Shown: positions 31,500 to 43,599, counted from the stretch's first letter. The stretch: DNA of 64,000 nt from Pipra filicauda (GCF_003945595.2 NW_024104896.1:62001-126000); one strand, 5' to 3'. The notes: generated by a model from the letters alone, not told the origin. A program made the numbers and translations.

Positions 31500-32285
31500 A
31501 AGTCACAAATGCCCAATCATTCCATAACGTTCCACAGTGTCCCTGGATTCCTTGGGTTCCCTGAAATCCTAGACTGTCAGAACGGACATTTGATTCCATG
31601 AGGCCCTGCAGTGTCACAGTGGCCCCCTGATTCCATGAGATTCTGCAGAATCCCAGGTTTCCATTGGTTCCATGAGGTCCTGCAAGATCACGGTGGTCCC
31701 TTGATTCCATGAGGTTCCACAGTGTGCAAGGCTTCCTTTGGCTTTGTAAGGCCCTGCAGAGGCACAATGGATCCTTGATTCCATGAGGTTGCACTGTTTC
31801 CCAGAGTTCTTTGGCTCCATAAGACCTTGCAGTGCGACAATGGCCCACTGATTCCATCATTTTCCCCAGGGCCACAATGGACCCTTGATTCCATCAGATT
31901 CCGTAGTGTCCCATTGGTTCCCTTTGGTTCCAAAAGGTTCTGCAAGGTCACAATGGACCCTTGATTCCCAGGGTCCTTTTGATTCCATGAGGTTCCGCAG
32001 TGTCCCATGTTCCCGTTGGTTCCAGGAGGCCCCAGTGTATTCCAGTGGCCCCTGGATTCCAGGAGATTCCACAGTGTCCTGGGGTTCCCTTGTCTCCCTG
32101 ACTTTTGGCAGTGTCCAGGGTCCCTTTGTTCCCAGGAGGTTCCTTTGTTTCCATCAGGCCCTGCCACCTCCCAGACTCCCTTTGGTTCCATGAGGTGCTG
32201 CAGGGTCACAATGTCCCCTTGATTCCAGGAGGTTCCACCATGTCCCTGGGTTCCTTTGGTTCCACGGGGTTCCACAGTGCCAAAA
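31500..32285 (-). repeat. 37-bp minisatellite, locus 3
   Basis: About 20 units of the dispersed family in minus orientation (gattccatgaggttccacag, gccctgcagaggcacaatgg and so on). It lies at the outer end of the left palindrome arm and is mirrored by 50460-50930 at the outer end of the right arm, which keeps fewer units. Confidence 0.87.
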
Positions 32286-33419
32286 CTCCCTGGTTCTTAT
32301 CCTTCCAACATTTGTGGGCCCATTCTCTCCCTGCCTGGGATGGAGCCCCATTGTGTTTGTGCAGGAATGGATCCAGGGCCATCCTGCCACTGCCCCAATT
32401 GAATGCTGCACAAACGTCACTGCAGGCCCGACCCTGGATGCAGGAACAGTCTGGGAACTCCAGGCCTGCTGACATTCAGCAGAGCCAGGCGGGGTCCCAA
32501 AGAGCACAAGTGAGTGACTGCAACCCCTGCAGGTCTCTGGCATTGCTGGGGACAAATGCAGGAACTGCCAGGAGCTCTGCAGAGCCCTGACAGTGCCACT
32601 GCAATCCCAAGCTGCATTGCCCGGGGCAACCCTCAGCACAGCCAAGGCCACAACCCTTCCTGAAAGGTGTCCCTTCTGGGCAGGGCCAGGGGGACAAACC
32701 CCTCCATCTGTCCCTGCACATGTTGGGTCCAATTCTCAGCCCCCACTTAGGGACAAAGTCAGCCTACACTGGGTGTTTAGCTTTGCATTTGCTTCACTCT
32801 TTTGTGCTTCCAACACATCCCCACCCCCCAGTGTGGGCAGAGTCTGACCCCCCAGAGAACACAAGACCTGACTAGTTGTGGCTCCTGCTGCAGGGGCTGG
32901 AACTTGGGCCACAATCTGTGCCAGGAGCAGAGAGGTCCCTCCCCACAGAAACTTCTTGGCAATGGAGTTCTTAAGAAAAGGGGACAGGCTGTGGGGATCA
33001 CTGGTAGGGCACAGCCAAGGATGTGTCTTGACCAGCCTCCTGTTTACCATGACCAACTTTTTCAGCCTCTTTTCTCTCTGTTTTCTCATGCTTGTTCCTC
33101 CAGTGACCACTGTGATCCTCCCCTTGCTTTGGTTCTTTCCTAGACATCCCAGGACAAGTCTTGCCCACTCCCCAAATCCCCTTTCTGGCTGCCCATCATG
33201 AGTGTCAGACCCCAAGGCTGAATCCCCCATCCTCAGCTGCAAGGTCACCCTGAGAGGTTCTGCCATTGACCCACTTGCTTAAAGTATCATACAGATGCCT
33301 TGGAACTTCCTTGGAATTAATTTTACCTTTTGGGCTTAGAAGGATTTCTCCAAAAACGTGGCAATTCATGTTCTCAAAAATGGAAATTCTTTTGAGAAGG
33401 ACTTTGGGACTTTAGACTC
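32286..33419. other. Palindrome arm, unassigned DNA
   Basis: No gene recognised; conserved nearly base for base in the right arm (49330-50450). Frames stay open on both arms only because the arms are so alike; no protein feature is visible. Confidence 0.5.
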
Positions 33420-33720
33420 AAAAGAATCCCAGAATGATTTGGCTTGGAAGGGAGCTAAAAGGTCATCTGGTCCAAGTCCCTGGACATGGGCAGTAACACC
33501 TTTTACTAATTCAGGTTACTCACACTCCCTGACCTTGGACAAATGCAGGGATGGGACATCCACTTCTCTGGAAACCTCTTCCAGTTCTTGCTGCCCATAT
33601 TGTTAAATATTTCCTCCTGTTATCCAATAGAAAACTCTTCTCTTTCAGTTCAAGGCCACTGCCCCATGTTCTGCCACTACAGGCCTTGGTAAAAAGTATC
33701 CCTGTGATTTCCTTAGACTA
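33420..33720 (-). mobile_element. CR1 3' end fragment
   Basis: Reverse complement of the CR1 3' region: cccagaatgatttggcttgg, aagggagctaaaaggtcatc, caaatgcagggatgggacat and cttctctggaaacctcttcc. The last part reads as the CR1 C-terminal codons in reverse. The mirrored copy is at 49030-49330, so the insertion predates the palindrome. Confidence 0.82.
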
Positions 33721-36341
33721 TGAGCATGACATTTTCATCTGCAAACACATCTGTGAGTGCCCAGAGATCTCCCAAGATGGGCTTTAAAGGACTCAAGCAA
33801 ATGACCACTAGAGAGGGGCTAAGGAGCTGTGGCCTCACTGGTTTGGAGACTGAGGACAGTACAGGACAGCCCTCAGAGGGCTTGAAGGGAGGATTTAGAG
33901 ATGATGGATCCTTTTGTCAGAGTAGAAAAGAGCATGAGAAGGAAAGAATTAATGCCAAGTGCAGCTGGGGAGGTCCCGAGTGGACATGAGGAAAAAGGAA
34001 TTTCACTCCATGGAAAACGCTGTGCTACCACACATCAGCCAGGAGGAGTGTGGATGAGGCCAAGGCTTTGTGTGTGCAGGAAGAGCCAGGGAGGACGCAG
34101 AGATGTCAGTGCAGGAAGGTGCCAGCCAGGTGGGGCAGCCGGGGGGATGACGACAGCCTGCAGGGAAAGGGGCAGGGCATGGACACCGTAGGACAGCCTG
34201 GGCTGGAGAGGAGACAGGGAGGGGGAGAAGCTGAAAGGCCCCAAAAGAGCCACCTTCTGCAGGCCTTTGGCCAGGGCTGCTGTCTGTGCCCCTGAGGCCA
34301 GGAGGAGGGGAGTGCCCCTTGCAGCCCTGGGGCCTCATGGCCTCCTTGTCCCTGCTCAGCAGCCTGGCAGGTGCCACCCCATGGGCCTGCCCTTGGCATT
34401 GCACATCCCACATCCCAGGGCCCCAGGAAGAGCCCTGAGGAATGAGGCAGGGACAGGATCTGCCTTCCCATAGGATGGGGGTCAGAGTTTGACCCTTTGG
34501 ATTAAGGAAACAAGTCAAGGTTTCTTCAGCATCAGAGCCACCTTTCCCTTGCTTGTCCATCCTTGGCATCACTGTCTGCAGATTTCTGCTCTAACTGGAA
34601 CCTGGGGACACGTTCTCAGTTGTGTCCCTCAGTGAGACTCATTAGCACTACAAGAAACTTTAGTGTTTTAGTCTCACTTTGACTTCCTCAAAAGTTGTTT
34701 GAACTTCCTCTCAGGGACTGAGTCTCATGTAAACAACATCAAACCCCCTGAGGGTCATGAAATGCCTGGGGCTGTTGCTGTGCTGCTGAGCTGGGCCGGG
34801 CTCCTGGCACACAGGGAGCTCCTGGCAAACAAGAAGAGCTTCAAAGAGACAGCTCTGCCCAGGAGCAGCTCCTCTGCACAGCCCAGCAGGGCTGAGGGCA
34901 CTGCCAGGCCAGCTCAGGGACACCAGCAGGGCACAGACAGAGCTTCAAGGGGCTCAGCACTGGCAGGATGGCTGAGAGCTCCCTGCAGGAGGAACCTTGG
35001 CAGGGCTGCACATGGTGAGTCTGTGGCTGCAGGGCAGTGCAGGGGCAGCTCCTGGAGGCATCTCCTAAAGCTGGCCCAGCCCCAGCTGATGGGATGGGGG
35101 AGCAGGGGCTGTTTTGGGGCACTTTGGAAGAGCTGTGAAGCCGGGGGTGCAGCCAGGGGTGCCCAGGGCTGTGGGGCAGAGCAGGGTCCTGCAGCCCAGG
35201 GCGCTGTGCTGGGCAGGGACTCTGCTGCCTGCCAGGGGCAGCTCTCAGCCGGCCCAGGGAGCTACTCCAGGGCTGGGGCACAAGGGCTGTGGGCAAGGAG
35301 CAAACCTGGCAACTGAGGGAGGATCTTTTCCATGTCTCGCTGTTGCAGGGTCAGACCTGCTCACAGCTCCACACCACTACACCATATTGAATGGAGAATT
35401 TTTTGCAAAGCTCACAAAAGACAGGGGCTACAGGAAAGGAATTAGTCCTGAGGTGTGTTTCCTGCTTAGGCATTGTACCCTAGACATTGTTGTCGCAGGT
35501 CAGGAGGCTGCACTGGAATTCAAACTCTTTTACTCTCAGAGATGAATATTTCAGGCAGGATCAGAAATGAGCACAGGATCCTGGGCAGTGCTGAGCCTCC
35601 CCTTGGGGGTGGGCACTCTCCCGTCCCAGCCCTTGGCTTCCCTGCAGGAGGGCTCCTGTCCTGCTCTGTCCAGCACAGCTGCACCTCTGGGCTGGCACAG
35701 GGGACACTTCCCAGAGCTGCCCTTTCAAGCAGCGCTGCCCTGCTCTCAGCACAGATCTTGGTGGGGTTTTTAAAGAGGAATCTGTGTGTGAAGTCCTCTT
35801 CAAGGCAGCCCAAGGGAAAGTGCAGGGCAGATGGGAAACAGGCTGAGAGGCACTGCAGCTCTCCTGGCTCTGCAATAAGCAAGGGAGAGCTCAGCCCTTC
35901 TGCCTGTCCTGGCTCAACATTCTTCAGATTTGTCATCAGAAAAATTTACCCCTAAAAACATACACTCCTGAGTTGTTATGATTGTAACCAAAACCCCAGT
36001 CAAAATTATTTTAAGGATACACTGTTCCTGTCTCCTGCAGCCCATACTGCTCCAAGACAACAGTACAGGAATTGAACTTTTCCATCAAAGCTGGGTTCCA
36101 TGTGACATCCCCTGGGATCGTGAGAGCTGTCCCAAAGTAGCTCCATGTCTGCACTGCAGCAGAGCAAAGCTGAGTCCTTGGCAGCACATGGGCAGAGCTG
36201 CTGTTCGTCACAGCACCCTCAGAGAGCACAAAGTAGAGAAAAGAAAGGCCTTGACTTGGAGGAGATTTCCCTGAAAACTGCCCTGGCTTTGCTGAGAGGG
36301 GGCTGTCTTAATTGTTCCCTGTGCTTTCCTTCTCTGAACAG
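33721..36341. other. Palindrome arm DNA and OR 5' flank (left)
   Basis: Includes the inverted copy of the OR-flank block (about 34740-35330; see 1-1240 and 47200-48060). Upstream of the OR start an acceptor-like tccttctctgaacag ends at 36341, 22 bases before the ATG. OR genes normally have such an acceptor because their 5' UTR is spliced from upstream exons. The non-coding exon itself was not identified. Confidence 0.5.
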
Positions 36342-36363
36342 ATCCTGTGCTAAGGAACAGCAA

Positions 36364-37365
36364 ATGTCCAACAGCAGCTCCCTCACCCAGTTCCTCCTCC
36401 TGGCATTGGCAGACAGGCGGGAGCTGCAGCTCCTGCACTTCTGGCTCTTCCTGGCCATCTCCCTGGCTGCCCTCCTGGCCAACGGCCTCATCCTCAGCGC
36501 CGTAGCCTGCGACCACCACCTGCACACCCCCATGGGCTTCTTCCTGCTCCACCTCTCCCTCACAGACCTGGGCTGCATCTGCACCACTGTCCCCAAAGCC
36601 ATGCACAATTCCCTCCAGAACACCACAACCATCTCCTACATGGGATGTGCTGCACAGCTCTTTTTCTTTGCCTTTTTCATCACAGCAGAGTATTTCCTCC
36701 TCACCATCATGTGCTACGACCGCTACGTTGCCATCTGCAAACCCCTGCACTACGGGACCCTCCTGGGCAGCAGAGCTTGTGCCCACATGGCAGCAGCTGC
36801 CTGGGCCACTGGCTTTCTCAATGCTCTGCTGCACACAGTCAATACATTTTCCCTGCCTCTGTGCCAGGGCAATGCCCTGGGCCAGTTCTTCTGTGAACTC
36901 CCACACATCCTCAAGCTCTCCTGCTCACACTCAGGCTACCTCAGGGAAATTGGGCTCATTGCAGTTACTGCCAGTTTATCACTTGGTTGTTTTGTTTTCA
37001 TTGTTTTCTCCTATGTGCAGATCTTCAGGGCTGTGCTGAGGATCCCCTCTCAGCAGGGACGGTACAAAGCCTTTTCCACGTGTCTCCCTCACCTGGCCGT
37101 GGTCTCCCTGTCATTTAGCACTGGTGTATTTTCCGTCCTGAAGCCCCCCTCCATCTCCTCCCCATCCCTGGATCTGGCACTACCAGTTCCGTACTCAGCG
37201 GTGCCTCCAGCACTGAACCCCTTCATCTACAGCCTCAGGAACCAGGAGCTCAAGGATGCCATAAGGAAAATGATGACTGGATGCTTTTCAGGAGCAACAA
37301 CCTGCCTTTTTTCTTCTGCACAACACTCAATGTGTATTCCTTTACTCTCCCAGGCTGCCTTCTAA
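36364..37365 (+). CDS. Olfactory receptor, family 14-like
   Basis: Single-exon class A GPCR of 333 residues for odorant detection at the cilia of sensory neurons. The start MSNSSS (36364) has an N-glycosylation NSS at residues 3-5 and lies 22 bases after a splice acceptor. Motifs: TM1 LLANGLIL (37-44), PMGFFLLHLSLTD (56-68), Cys 95, TM3 MCYDRYVAICKPLHY (116-130), SYVQIFRAVL in TM5 (216-225), KAFSTCLPHL in TM6 (235-244) and PALNPFIYSLRN in TM7 (282-293). The sequence is of the bird-expanded gamma-c (OR14-type) clade by its LHYGTLLGSRACAHMA and LKPPSISSPSLDL signatures. It is about 20 residues longer at the C-terminus than usual OR length, probably after loss of an earlier stop. All key motifs are intact, so it may work. 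The mirror copy at 45.3-46.2 kb is frameshifted. Confidence 0.93.
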   Translation: MSNSSSLTQFLLLALADRRELQLLHFWLFLAISLAALLANGLILSAVACDHHLHTPMGFFLLHLSLTDLGCICTTVPKAMHNSLQNTTTISYMGCAAQLFFFAFFITAEYFLLTIMCYDRYVAICKPLHYGTLLGSRACAHMAAAAWATGFLNALLHTVNTFSLPLCQGNALGQFFCELPHILKLSCSHSGYLREIGLIAVTASLSLGCFVFIVFSYVQIFRAVLRIPSQQGRYKAFSTCLPHLAVVSLSFSTGVFSVLKPPSISSPSLDLALPVPYSAVPPALNPFIYSLRNQELKDAIRKMMTGCFSGATTCLFSSAQHSMCIPLLSQAAF

Positions 37366-39530
37366 ATCTTTTGAGAGTGGTAGTGGTTTCCTGCATTTTT
37401 TATGCTTTTAATGTTGTTAACACAGAAATTTATTCTTCATCTCATACCTAATTCACTTTCAACCTCTTTGTTTTGACCCACAATTGTGTAAATGAGGAAT
37501 CATTCTCTGTGTGCATTTAAACAAAATAAAAGTTCCTGCAGCAACTTCTTTCTCAAACATCCTGCCTTTGTTATTTTGCACATGAGGAATCACAGTCCCT
37601 GAGTATAATAAAGGACTTGAATTCTTTTTTCCAGATTCCCCCTCCAAGAAGTTCCCTGAAGCTGGAGGGCAGTGCCTGTGTGCAGAGGAGAAGGGGTAAA
37701 GAGTCCTGGTACAGGAGCACTGCCAGGGAGCAACAGCTCTTGGGCTTTTCAGAGATGCTCTTTTCCCACTGCCTCCCTCTCCTTTCTGCTCCTTGCCCAA
37801 GGCCTGAGTGCTCTGGCAGCTCAGTCACTGCTGTGTGTCAGTCCTGTGACCATGGGCAGGGACAGGCCCTGGGCACTGCTGGCACAGAGCTGGGCTCCTT
37901 AACATCATTTCCATCAGGAAAGGGGATCCCCCTGGGCAGTTCCTGAAGACTTTGATCTTTTTGAAAGGTTGATATAAGGAACAAGGCCAAGGAACAGACT
38001 CTCCAAAGTCTCATTGCTTTGCTTGTTTCCCCATTCAGTCCCTGCAGTGAGAGAAGCGACTCACTGGGGTACTTGAGGGACTGAGGGCTGGTTCAGATGT
38101 TCTGTGCTGGTGGCCAGTGGTAAATGGTCTCCAAGTCACCTGCCTGGGGCTCTGCAGCTTGTGAGGGCTCTGATGGAGGTGAGGACTTGTCTGTAGGAAC
38201 TCAGGAAGTGCAGGAGAGCACAGAGGATCTGCAGGGACAGCCCGTCCCATCCAGTCAGCAGGGAATGGAGCCCTGGAGCAGAATCCTGCCCAGGGTGGAG
38301 TTACCAGAGCTCAAGTACTAAATGTCCCTGTGAACTGGTACAGGAGAGTTCTGCAAGCCCAGGGGATGCAGCAGGAACAGAGAAAGGACTCTGGCCAGTG
38401 ACTCCTCTCACCCACAGTGAACTCCCCTTGTGCCTCCCCAGCTCAGGGAGGGTTGTACCAGAGCCAGGGCTGGGCTTTCCAGGAGGGTGTCCTGAAGAAC
38501 TCTCCAGCCCACAGGCTGCATGGAGTGGAGCCCTGCCCTGCCCTCTGTGCCATTGGAAACAGCCCATGGTCCTGCCCAGCCTTGTTCTTGGCTACTGAGC
38601 CTTCCAGGACTATGGCAGAGGGTGGAGAGGAGTGATCCCCATCCTGCTGGGTCTGCTCCCCACCCTGACCAGCATGGCCAGGGCAGGCTCAGCCCAGGGT
38701 GCCACAGCCCCTCCCTGTGCAGAGCAGCACCTCCAGCTCAGGGCCCTGCAGGGATCCCACGCTGGGATCTGCAAGTGGCCAAGGCAGCCTGGACACACTG
38801 ACCTGGGCAAAGGGATGTCCCTGCAGAAGAGCAAGGCAGCATTTCTGGGCCTGCAGAGAGGAATCCCTGACACAGAGAAACCTCTTTCTGCAGCCCCCCC
38901 TGGGGACAGGCTGCTCTGTCCCTGGACCAGGACTCTGGGCTGGGCTGGGCAGAGGGGCTGGCACTGAGGGGCACAGTCAGGCTGTGCTGGGCATCTCCTG
39001 GAGGTGACACCAGGGCTCCTGCAGTTTCCCTGACCTCCATTTCCTCCTGCCATGGTCAGTGTCCAGCCCCTGAGCTGATGGGGAGGCTGAGACTCCTCTC
39101 CGTGCCCCAGGAGCTGCTGTGCCCTTCAGAGGGGCTGGGGCTGTGGGGGGAGTGCCCAGAGCTCTGCAGCACCCTGGGCTGGGCACTGCTGTGGGGCCAG
39201 ACCAGACTGGGTTGCTCCCCCAGTTGACCTCTCTAATGAAATCACTTCTAATTTTCTCCTGAAGGACCATGAGAATATTTGTTGTGTCCTGAGCACTAAA
39301 CGCTAAGTGTGGGGTAATAGAAAAGGTTTTGGTGTCAGGGATATTGAGAAGGCTGGGCAGTGTCACTGGGAGACCTCTCCCAAACCCTTGGAAAGGCCAG
39401 AGCCAGCCCAGAGCTTCCTGGGGCCTTGGCAAAGGCAGACCTGGAACCAGTCTGCAAACAGGGCAGCAAGGAGGGTTGGCAGAGTTCCAGACTGCTCAGG
39501 CTCAGCAGGGAAGGGGAGAGGGCAAGTCCT
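37366..39530. other. OR 3' flank and palindrome arm
   Basis: No gene recognised. The first 600 bases after the OR match, inverted, 44760-45258. About 0.9 kb (roughly 38.0-39.2 kb) has a weaker or missing counterpart in the right arm. 39240-39530 again mirrors 44000-44240. Confidence 0.5.
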
Positions 39531-39534
39531 CCTG

Positions 39535-39900
39535 CAGCCATTGCCAGGCATGGGAAGGACAAGGCAGGGATTGCCCAGACTTTAGCAAGGCCTTTGACAT
39601 GATCTCCTGTGGTCTCCTTAGAGCCAAACTGGTGAGAGATGCACTGGACAAGTGAAACGTGGTGGGTGGGAAGTTGAATGACTGATGAGGCTCAAAAGTC
39701 ATGGCACAAATTCCTCTTGGCAGCAACTCCCAGGTGACATCCATCAGGGACCAGCCCTTCACCATTCCTATGGAACATCTTTATTATGTCTCTGGATGAT
39801 GGGATGAAATGCACTTTCCACTCCTTTGTGGATGAGGCCAAGTTGCAGCGAGTCTGTGAGAAACCTCGTCTAGTTAATGGTGACTTGGACAAAAAATGTG
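39535..39900 (+). mobile_element. CR1-like RT remnant (left arm)
   Basis: Reads DFSKAFDMISCGLLRAKLV near 39578 (the RT motif A region of CR1) and further on ctcctttgtggatgaggcca (FADD region altered to F-V-D-E-A). Strongly decayed. It is mirrored at 43600-43890, so it was present before the palindrome formed. Confidence 0.7.
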
Positions 39901-40048
39901 GTCAAGATGACTGAGTTGGATAAACTTGTCTTGCCATCAGGTGCCCAGCAAGGCCCACGACAATGAAGGAAAAAGTCATGGGTCAGAGGAAGGGCAATTC
40001 AAAAGGGGGACAAAAAGACCAAACACAACCAAACCAAACCCAACCAAA

Positions 40049-40855
40049 CACGGAATGACAGAATAAGCTGAGCTGGAAGGGACCCACAGGGATCATCCAG
40101 TCCAACCCTTAGCCCTGCACAGGACCATATCCAAGAGTCACAACATGAGCCTGAGAGTACTATCCAAAAGCTTATTTAACCCTCGCAGCCTTGGTGCTGT
40201 GCCCACTGCCCTGGGGAGCCTGGTCAGTGCCCAACCACCCTCTGGGGGAACAATCCCTTTCTAACATCCAAGCTAACCCTGCCCTGACACAACTCCAGGC
40301 CATTCCCTCAGTCCTGTCCCTGGTCCCCACAGAGCAGAGCTCAGGGCCTGCCCCTCCTCTGCCCCTGCCCAGGAAGTTGGACCTGCACTGAGGTCTCCCC
40401 TCAGTCTCCTCTTCTCCAGCTGAACACACCAAGTGCCCTCAGTGTCCTCACACACCTTCCCCCCAAGGCCCTTCCCCATCTTCCTTGCCCTCCTTTGGAC
40501 ACTCTCTAATGGCTCAATCTCTCCCTTCCATTGTGTCCCCCCAAACTGCCCCAATGGTGCAGGTGAGGCCGCCCCAGGGCAGAGCAGAGCGGGACAATCC
40601 CCTCCCTGGCCCGGCCGGCCATGCTGGGCCTGATGCCCCCAGGACAGGCTTGGCCCTCCTGGCTGCCAGGGCACTGCTGACTCAGGGCCAACTGGCCACC
40701 CACCAGCACCCCCAGGACCCTTTCCCGGCCCTGCTTTCCAGTCTCTCCTTCCCAGTCTGTCCGTCCATGCGGGGTTGCCCCATCCCAGGGCAGAATCCGG
40801 CACTTCCCCCTGTTGAAGTTCTCAGGGCTCCTAAAGAGCTGGGAAGTCACGGCAT
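40049..40855 (-). mobile_element. CR1 3' fragment in palindrome spacer
   Basis: Starts with the inverted CR1 tail (gaatgacagaataagctgag, ctggaagggacccacaggga) and runs back through the C-terminal ORF2 codons to about 40855 (gagctgggaagtcacgg). Nearly identical to 54413-55225 in the same orientation and with the same 5' truncation point. Both copies abut 37-bp minisatellite. The frame carries indels. Confidence 0.85.
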
Positions 40856-40889
40856 GTCCCAGGGCTCCATGGTGACCTCCCTGGTGTCA

Positions 40890-41200
40890 TCCTGAGGAAT
40901 GTCCTGGAATCAAAGGGTCATTGTGACCCCGCAGGGCCATATGGAGTCAAGGGGCCATAGTGACACTGTGGAAACTCAGGGAATGAATCCTATGGAATCA
41001 AAGAACCCTTGTGACACTGCAGGGCCTTCTGGTGCTTAAGGGATGAGACAATGTAGGTTCTCAATGAACCAAAGGTAACATGGAAAGCACAGAAACTTGT
41101 GGTCTCAAGGGGTCATTAGGACACTGTGAAAACTCAGGGAATAAAGGGGCCATTGTGACACTGCAGGGCCTCATGGAACTTTGTTGGGAAGCACAAAGGG
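40890..41200 (+). repeat. 37-bp minisatellite, locus 4
   Basis: Degenerate units in plus orientation (ggaatcaaagggtcattgtg, ggagtcaaggggccatagtg, gggccttctggtg, then cactgcagggcctcatggaa). Lies in the palindrome spacer next to the CR1 truncation point. Confidence 0.8.
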
Positions 41201-42699
41201 ATTTGTGGGAGTGTTTCCCTGACAACAAGGAGAATTTTGGAGAGGGACCTTTCCACCCCCAGCTATTGATGTGTCCACACATCTCTGCCTGGGTGTGGGT
41301 GTGAAGTGACAGTGGGGTGAATGTTGTTTTTGTGAATCTCTAATTCAGTCACTGTTAAAATTGTGGCAAATGCTATTGAACCACTTGATAATTGTTCAAT
41401 GGAACAATGATTACGTTCTACTAATGTCTTTTACCCCCGTGTCTTTGGATCCAAATTCTTTGTGCCCTGACCCTCTTGCATCCCAAGGCTCTGTGTAAAT
41501 CATTCCTTTTCATCAAAAAATATTAATTTTTTGTGACGTCCACTTTAAAATCTTCCTCCTTAGCTAAACTACAAAACAACTCCAATTAGCTGTAGAAGTC
41601 TTGAAGACTTGAAGACAAATAAAGGAAGGGAAATAATTTGTTTTTCTGTGTTTTAATGGGTCCCACAGTGTGTTTGGAGCTGCATCAGCTGTCAGTCCAA
41701 GATGGGCCATGTCAGAACTGGTGAGGTTGGGGGGTGAGGAGCAAGGTTGATCATCCAGGGTCAGTGTGGATCTCCTGAGGAGACACTCAGCATCAAGATC
41801 ACTTGGAGAACACCTCTATCACCTCTCCTCTGAACAGAAAAGTATCCATAATTGAATTAAAACAAAAAAAGTACAAATTTTGAAGACTTGTTTTGAAATT
41901 GCCTTGAAGACAATTAAAGGAAGACAAAGAGATCCTGAGGGATTCCTGGATTTTAATGAGCCCCACGGTGTGTTTGCAGCCCAGCCCATGATCCTGAGGT
42001 ACTGAGAGAAGATTGAAGCAGCTGCTGAAGAAGTCAGAAGCCAAACTGCAAGTGCCTTGAAGCATTGCTGGGCCCCACTGAGGGCAGGCACTGCCAAAGC
42101 CTCCCCAGGGACTCCTTGGAGCAGCTCCTTGGAGGCCAGGAGTGCAGGCAGACAAGGCTCTGGGCAGGCCCCTGCAATGCTGAGCAAAGCCTGCCTTGGT
42201 TTTGTGGAGCACAAAGGCCAAGGGCTGAGCCCCAGGCCCTGGCCCAGCAGATCCTGTCCCTCCCGGCTGGCTCAGGGCTGTTTGGGGGGCACTGGGATGG
42301 GAGGGGGAGGAACAACAAAGGCCCAAAACTGGGCAACCCCTGCCAGGCTGCTGAGGGAGGGGCGAGGCAGAACCCAAGGGCAGAACCTGCCAGGAAAGTG
42401 GCTTGTGGTGGCCTGAGTGGCAGAGGCAGCTGCCAGAGGCAAGGGGACAAAGGCCTGGGTGCCTTTGGGCCTTGCAGCCCTGCCAGAGCCCTTGGCCATC
42501 TCTCCTGCAGGCTGTCCTGCCCTGGCCCTGCTGCTGCTCTGGCCTTGCAGGCTGCACACACCCCTCCTGCTTTCCCACCCCCTCCCAGCAGCATTTCTAG
42601 ACCCTCCCTGATGGCTCTGCACCAGCTCTGGCTGTTCCCTGGAACACAAAGACGTGGGGCGATCCCCTCTGGGGTGACCTTTTGCACCACAAGGGTCCC
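41201..42699. other. Unassigned spacer DNA
   Basis: Nothing gene-like. Contains two related passages (about 41580-41660 and 41885-41960): each has gaagacttg, then aattaaaggaag or aataaaggaag, then a ttttaatg(a/g)g and cc(a/c)cggtgtgtttg(c/g)agc stretch. This is a roughly 300-bp tandem duplication. Confidence 0.45.
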
Positions 42700-42960
42700 T
42701 GTTGAGTGATATTTCTTTTTCCTCACCTTCAGTCTGAACCTTCCATGCTACTCTTTGTGGAGATTTCATCCAATTTCCAATATGGAGAAAAGCTCCATCC
42801 TGTCAGATCTGCTCTAGACCCTCTGCAGTTCTTCCTCATTCCTCCACAATGGGGAACCTCACAGACAGACAGACCAGTCCAGATGTGGTGACCCCAGGGC
42901 TGAGTCCAGGGGGTCACAACTCCCTTGTCTGGGTGCCCACACTCCCCCCAGGGCAGCCCC
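42700..42960 (-). mobile_element. CR1-like fragment
   Basis: Contains the inverted CR1 segment tccagatgtggtgaccccag, ggctgagtccagggggtcac and aactcccttgtctgggtgcc, the usual inverse of the CR1 coding stretch for [13 protein letters not shown]. It is heavily diverged, so the limits are approximate. Confidence 0.55.
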
Positions 42961-42964
42961 ATGT

Positions 42965-43130
42965 GCAGTTGGCCTTAAATCAAGGGGCCATTCTGATTCT
43001 TTGTAAGGTCACGGAATCAAGTGGCACCGTGACACTGCAGGGCCTCATGGAACCAAAGGAATGCAGGGACACTGTGGAATCTCATGGAACCAAGGGGCCA
43101 CTGTGCCTCCCCAGAACTCCATGGGATCAA
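42965..43130 (+). repeat. 37-bp minisatellite, locus 5
   Basis: About four units in plus orientation (aaatcaaggggccattctga, cactgcagggcctcatggaa, ccaaaggaatgcagggacac, tgtggaatctcatggaacca). It ends at the LTR-like element at 43.13 kb, as locus 2 abuts the LTR-like element at 30.9 kb. Confidence 0.85.
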
Positions 43131-43591
43131 GCAGAGCCGCTGCCTCCCCCCCGCAGCCGCACGGACCGGAGTCGCCGGCTCTGCCCCGCTTGGACACCTC
43201 TGGAGTCAGCGTGTTCTTGGGCAGCACAACTGATCTCAGACCAGAGAGTTTCCCACATTTTGCTTTGTCCCCTCTTTCCACTGGTTTAATTTTTGTTCTT
43301 TGTTCATTCAGGGGAAAAAGGGGGAAGGGAGGCACGTGTGGATCCCTTTTTTTGTCTGTTTACAAAAGGGAGTTGGGGCAGGGGGGGAGAGAGGCAATTT
43401 CTCTCCCTGCTGTTGCTTTGAACTGTTCTATTGGTATTGCTGTTTTTGCTGCTATATTTCTTGTCAGTAAATTGCTATTTTTTCACTTACACTATTTTTG
43501 TATTTTGACTCCCTGTATTGGTGGGGAATAAAAGAGGAGTGAATTCATTTTATTGGAGTCCCTGCCCCAGTATGTGTCTTTAAACCAGGAC
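43131..43591 (+). mobile_element. LTR-like element
   Basis: The 3' part (gactccctgtattggtgggg, aataaaagaggagtgaattc, attttattggagtccctgcc, ending taaaccaggaca) is shared with 31400-31486. An AATAAA lies at 43527-43532 about 60 bases before the CA end. The 5' part is GC-rich and CpG-containing (gccgcacggaccggagtcgc). The start was not located. Confidence 0.5.
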
Positions 43592-43599
43592 AGGTTACT

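Larger units (their letters stand above)
31500..39900 (+). repeat. Left arm of large inverted repeat (OR palindrome)
   Basis: Pairs with 43600-50950 on the opposite strand. For example, 32154-32732 mirrors 50019-50597 with no net gap (coordinate sum constant at 82751), and 34106-34471 mirrors 48296-48661 (sum 82767). The OR gene 36364-37365 mirrors 45259-46219, and 39320-39800 mirrors 43700-44185. Alignment is loose or broken between about 34.9 and 36.2 kb, and the left arm is about 0.9 kb longer between the OR gene and the inner end. Identity is highest in the outer third. Confidence 0.85.

Noticed and set aside
32154..34572. Mirrored open frames in the palindrome arms (up to 190-216 codons) as conserved genes
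   Set aside because: Both arms are nearly identical DNA, so shared open frames carry no evidence of selection. No start, domain or splice support was seen.
36145..36363. OR start further upstream at 36145
   Set aside because: The extra residues precede a clear splice acceptor at 36341 and are unlike any OR N-terminus; MSNSSS at 36364 is the normal start type.
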